Shown in pieces: positions 61,126-64,000 of a stretch of DNA of 64,000 nt. This DNA comes from Sporosarcina cascadiensis. Its GTDB lineage: Bacteria; Bacillota; Bacilli; Bacillales_A; Planococcaceae. Under the pieces are notes generated by a model. The model ran no database searches, was not told where the DNA came from, and saw only the letters and a program-made list of their open reading frames with translations. Within the stretch, counting starts at the first letter, position 1. Each line of letters begins with the position of its first letter. The position numbers were made by a program, and so were the translations under genes. The DNA lies in NCBI RefSeq assembly GCF_009650995.1, contig NZ_WHVV01000013.1, positions 32,027 to 96,026 on the forward strand, written 5' to 3'.

Positions 61126-61485
61126 GCTGGCGGAGTTCAAACCGCTCTTCATCAATCTGGGGAGTTACACTTTGCAAAACCGCCTCGGTACTTTCCAGTT
61201 CGCAAATAAATACTGGATGGAAGAATTGAAGCACAGCACATTGGTAACGGAGCGCGGCGTCACAATGATTGTTAATTACTGAATGGCATTGAGCCTGAAA
61301 CTGCGGAGGACGCGAATCCAAGTATAAGCAACTATGAGACGCTGTATTCTGTTCTGCGGGAAAATGGCTTCGGTCAAGGCGTTCAGATGACAGTCAATGA
61401 TTTTGATGTATTTATTGGGAAAATGGAAGACTTGTATAATAGCATGCTTAATCCTCTGGAGAATGAAAACAGCAGTTTGAAATAG
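61126..61485 (+). pseudogene. Decayed gene, at least two frames
   Basis: Coding-like sequence without a start runs as FINLGSYTLQNRLGTFQFAN and ends at a stop near 61279. A second frame then reads NGIEPETAEDANPSISNYET and ends LENENSSLK at 61485. The pieces probably belong to one gene that lost its start and frame. Product not recognised. Confidence 0.4.
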
Positions 61486-61497
61486 GAGTTGAAAGCG

Positions 61498-61740
61498 ATG
61501 AAAGAGATGGTCACATTTTCATTCAGCAGTGCTGAATACGAGGATGTAGAAGCAACGGAGACTTTTTCTTTTGAAGAATTGGGGATTGATCTATGAGGCG
61601 TGGGTTTGGCGCAAGCTAAATGTTTCAGGCAGTATAATTATAGAAGAGGAATATCGGGAGCGACCGTTTCCAGCTGACATCCGAATGAAGTACGGTTGGT
61701 CATGTAGACATTGCCGAAGGACTTGTAATCTGACTTTCTA
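61498..61740 (+). pseudogene. Short frameshifted gene
   Basis: GGAGTTGAAAG precedes ATG 61498; the frame reads MKEMVTFSFSSAEYEDVEAT, reaches EELGIDL and stops at 61596. A second frame continues YEAWVWRKLNVSGSIIIEEE for about 50 codons. Removing one base near 61591 would join them. Product not recognised. Confidence 0.4.
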
Positions 61741-61746
61741 TAATAC

Positions 61747-62205
61747 TTAGTCCCAATAATTAAACACGATTTCCCCTACTGTTTTTGGTTTCCAATAGAC
61801 AAGTTGTTTCAATTCATCTTGGTGTAAATTGTTTTCATTTTTAATAATTATATTTTTGCCTTGTTGAGTATAATTTACAGGTTCATTCAGCTGCTCAAGA
61901 TATAATACTTTATAATAAGGTTTAAAGGTATTTGATAGCTCAATATCGTTAATGAAAGTCAAATAATGATCTTCAGCTTCACGGGAAGTTGTAAACGCCA
62001 CGAATGGATAATGGCTATTAAGAAGGACATGAACCCTTTTATTCTCCCGATTAATTATACATTCGTAGAAGTTTTTCATTGAACCTGAACCCTCAACAAA
62101 AGTCACCCTGTTTGAACCAAATGAAGAATAACAAACTGCTTTAAATTCGCTCTCTCCAATTGATAGTGTCGGTTGAAAACCAGTAATACCTGCTTGTAAA
62201 AGCAT
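61747..62205 (-). CDS. Hypothetical protein, 152 residues
   Basis: A soluble protein with strand-rich N-terminal half (TLSIGESEFKAVCYSSFG) and HYPFVAFTTSREAEDHYLTF. No domain is recognised. The ribosome binding site is strong (AAGGGGGGG before ATG 62205). It is the first of several minus-strand genes with a lower GC content than the island genes. Confidence 0.6.
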   Translation of the reverse strand: MLLQAGITGFQPTLSIGESEFKAVCYSSFGSNRVTFVEGSGSMKNFYECIINRENKRVHVLLNSHYPFVAFTTSREAEDHYLTFINDIELSNTFKPYYKVLYLEQLNEPVNYTQQGKNIIIKNENNLHQDELKQLVYWKPKTVGEIVFNYWD

Positions 62206-62325
62206 AGTTTACCCCCCCTTGAAAATAATACCTGCAAGCAAACAAAATGGCCGAATTACTGATTGAGCGCAAATCCTTCCGGCAGGAATCACGCCCGATT
62301 GCTTTATACCGCTCACGGCCCTCCA

Positions 62326-62745
62326 TTAACTCTTTTGTATCATCTGTACAATTTGAGCTGTGGCAAATACAGCTACACTTGTGCTTGCTGCCAAAACCAT
62401 ATAGACAACAGGGTCAAAGACAAGATAGTCCGTGTAGAAGGTGAAGATGCCAACAGTTAAGAAAATCAGTATATAAATGAAAGCAATGGAACACGATACG
62501 AGTCGAGCATTCCAAGTACGTTCATCTCCTACGATTTCAGTGGTAGACCAGCCCTCCTTATATCCCTTTATAAATCGGTTGATAGTGGTATATCCATATA
62601 TGATAGCGACTAGCCCCCATATCCACCAAACTGTTGCCCCATTTGAAAATGATGAAATACTCACATACGCAAATGCAACGCACAATAACAAATTGAACAT
62701 CAATAAACTCCATTTTGGTAAACGCAAAATAATTCTCCTTTCCAA
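62326..62745 (-). CDS. Four-helix membrane protein
   Basis: The 139-residue protein has four hydrophobic segments (LLMFNLLLCVAFAYVSI, VWWIWGLVAIIYGYTTI, SCSIAFIYILIFLTVGIFTF, VVYMVLAASTSVAVFATAQ). AAGGAG precedes the ATG. The XRE regulator gene lies 11 bases upstream on the same strand, a common arrangement of a small HTH protein with a membrane protein. Function unknown. Confidence 0.65.
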   Translation of the reverse strand: MERRIILRLPKWSLLMFNLLLCVAFAYVSISSFSNGATVWWIWGLVAIIYGYTTINRFIKGYKEGWSTTEIVGDERTWNARLVSCSIAFIYILIFLTVGIFTFYTDYLVFDPVVYMVLAASTSVAVFATAQIVQMIQKS

Positions 62746-62756
62746 CTCAAAATTTT

Positions 62757-62969
62757 TTAATCATTTATCCAAAAAAGTTCGTCTAATGGTTTTTCTAAGA
62801 ATCGAGCTATTAAAAGACATATTCGAATAGAAGGATTATATTTTTGTGCTTCAATTAGATTCATGGTCTGTCGAGTAACTCCGACCAAGTTAGCTAAATC
62901 TATTTGTGTCATATTCCCTTTTTCAATACGAGTAATTTTAACCTTATTTTTTACTGGGATTTCTTTCAA
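62757..62969 (-). CDS. XRE-type helix-turn-helix regulator
   Basis: The 70-residue Cro/CI-like protein carries the helix-turn-helix QIDLANLVGVTRQTMNLIEA and the typical end FLEKPLDELFWIND. TTG 62969 lies six bases after AGAGGTGA; a GTG nine bases earlier overlaps that site. It is co-directional with the membrane protein gene and probably regulates the pair. Confidence 0.85.
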   Translation of the reverse strand: MKEIPVKNKVKITRIEKGNMTQIDLANLVGVTRQTMNLIEAQKYNPSIRICLLIARFLEKPLDELFWIND

Positions 62970-63160
62970 TACTGTCACCTCTATTTTGTACTTCTATTGT
63001 AACATATACTGTTCAAATGTAAATTATATATTACATTTAGATTCTAAAAAATCCTGTACCTTAATCTAAAGTGCAGAATATTTATTGCGTTAAAGGCGCG
63101 ATCACTATAAAGAAAACACGCCCAATTCTTGAAAATTGGCTCATTGGGATATCCTAATAA

Positions 63161-63537
63161 CTAAGGTATTACTGTCACTAAGGCAAAAAATACGACTACG
63201 GAAAGCGGAATAATATATAAACATTGCTTTTTTCTTTTCGGTACAAAAAGCAAAATCATAATAATCATTAAAGCGTATGATATTTCAATGCCAAGCATAT
63301 AATAATAATTTCCATCACTTACAAGAACATTTTCGACGTTCGCATATCTTTCATAATATTCCACTGTGGAAAGATAGATTTTATATCCTTCAAATGCAAT
63401 TACATAGATTGGTAAAGCCGTAATAATACTAGAAACTAAGTGATCAGCACGGGAATACCATATTATGTAGGCTGGAATTATTGATAGTAATGCAGCCAAA
63501 AGCCAAAAAACAATATACTTTAACCTGAATTATTCAT
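63161..63537 (-). pseudogene. Small membrane protein with a frameshift at codon 5
   Basis: The main frame encodes about 120 residues with four hydrophobic segments (YIVFWLLAALLSIIPAYIIW at the front) but its first possible start, TTG 63499, cuts into the first segment. In another frame ATG 63537 reads MNNSG and then TAA. Adding one T gives MNNSGLKYIVFWLLAALL, a natural N-terminus. So a one-base loss near 63521 probably inactivated it. No clear ribosome binding site is seen. Confidence 0.45.
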
Positions 63538-63706
63538 GGTCAGATGAAAAACCTAAAGTTCCCACAAATTTTTGGCCTGTAAGTGATCTGCTAGGCCATT
63601 AAACTACTTTATCGACACGTTTGGAATTTAATTGGAGATTTCTTTTAGTTTTTGGGCGCACTTCTCCCTTGGTTCCAACCGCTTTTTTTAAATACGTTAT
63701 TCTACT

Positions 63707-64000
63707 TCAATTGAATTGGAGACGTTGGACTCGTGCCAGCACGTCCCAGAAAAAGCGATCGTAGACGAAGTGGGAAGAGATCTTCATATGCAAGTAGCGC
63801 CCGGACTTCACCAATTTACTCGCGACTTTCACTAATCGTGTACGGATCGTTCCGATCTGGATGCCTTTCGAAGTGGTCGGAAAGCTGAGCGTGCGCAGCC
63901 AATTCGTCAGGTTGTAGGCAAGCAGACTGATCATCATGCGAGCGGTATTGACTGTGAAATCATGACTTTTCATCTGATCAAAGCCAAATCCGTCCTTCGC
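63707..64000 (-). CDS. IS1380-type transposase, C-terminal part
   Basis: The last 97 residues of a DDE transposase run off the right edge. TARMMISLLAYNLTNWLRTL and the ending FFWDVLARVQRLQFN fit the C-terminus of IS1380-family transposases, where this helix carries the final acidic residue region. Terminal inverted repeats were not identified in 63540-63706. Confidence 0.75.
   Translation of the reverse strand, partial: AKDGFGFDQMKSHDFTVNTARMMISLLAYNLTNWLRTLSFPTTSKGIQIGTIRTRLVKVASKLVKSGRYLHMKISSHFVYDRFFWDVLARVQRLQFN

Noticed and set aside
62206..62325. Possible coding remnant between the minus-strand genes at 62.2 kb
   Set aside because: Frames exist on both strands but none has a start signal or recognisable product.
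1..64000. CRISPR arrays, tRNA and rRNA genes
   Set aside because: No regularly spaced identical repeats, cloverleaf-like sequences or rRNA signatures were seen; the only periodic DNA is the two imperfect 21-bp arrays.

Overview
The window reads as a stretch of a low-to-moderate GC Gram-positive chromosome. Strong AGGAGG-type ribosome binding sites, many TTG starts, a lysine riboswitch in front of dapA, a TPP riboswitch in front of a YkoEDC transporter, YitT and YetF-type membrane proteins and lipobox lipoproteins all point to Bacillales. I infer a Planococcaceae/Sporosarcina-like organism; no rRNA or marker gene is present to prove it.

Layout. 0-1.7 kb: the 5' part of an IS200/IS605 transposase, then dapA under an L-box. 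1.8-7.7 kb: a two-component system between a large beta-helical lipoprotein (Cthe_2159-like) and a VTC-domain/DUF4956 gene pair. The same pair of 11-bp direct repeats precedes the lipoprotein gene and the VTC gene, so the three look like one regulon. 7.8-22.2 kb: a catabolic island with a TRAP transporter, a HisC-like aminotransferase, a D-2-hydroxyacid dehydrogenase, a LysR regulator, a divergent urocanate hydratase, an AraC-type regulator, a CaiB-type CoA-transferase, an acyl-CoA dehydrogenase and a canonical urocanate hydratase. Two cre-like sites suggest catabolite repression. I infer uptake and breakdown of an imidazole acid (imidazole-lactate, imidazole-propionate or a modified urocanate).

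23.2-38.8 kb: a second catabolic island bracketed by two remnants of the same metallo-hydrolase gene. It holds a LeuCD-type hydratase, an isochorismatase-fold amidase, a hydantoinase-like amidohydrolase, a bicupin, a DUF1838 protein, an MFS carrier, a nitrilase homologue lacking its catalytic Cys, an aldehyde dehydrogenase, an IclR regulator, a CaiB CoA-transferase whose natural start is an ATC codon, and an HMG-CoA-lyase-like enzyme. Three promoters in its divergent control region each carry the same operator just downstream of the -10 box. A possible reading is cyclic imide to maleamate-type acid to (methyl)maleate to (citra)malate to its CoA ester to pyruvate/acetyl-CoA.

38.8-53.9 kb: mostly core or common genes: YkoEDC with its TPP riboswitch, a DnaQ-like exonuclease, a chemoreceptor, a lipoprotein/two-component locus whose kinase is frameshifted in a run of six A, an HxlR regulator, YitT, a SulP carrier coupled to a UspA protein, a VOC protein and an EamA transporter. 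Two intergenic arrays with 21-bp periodicity lie here. 54.1-63.5 kb: a run of short lipoproteins, small membrane proteins and hypothetical genes, several clearly decayed. 63.7-64 kb: the C-terminal end of an IS1380-type transposase. I saw no tRNA, rRNA or CRISPR array.
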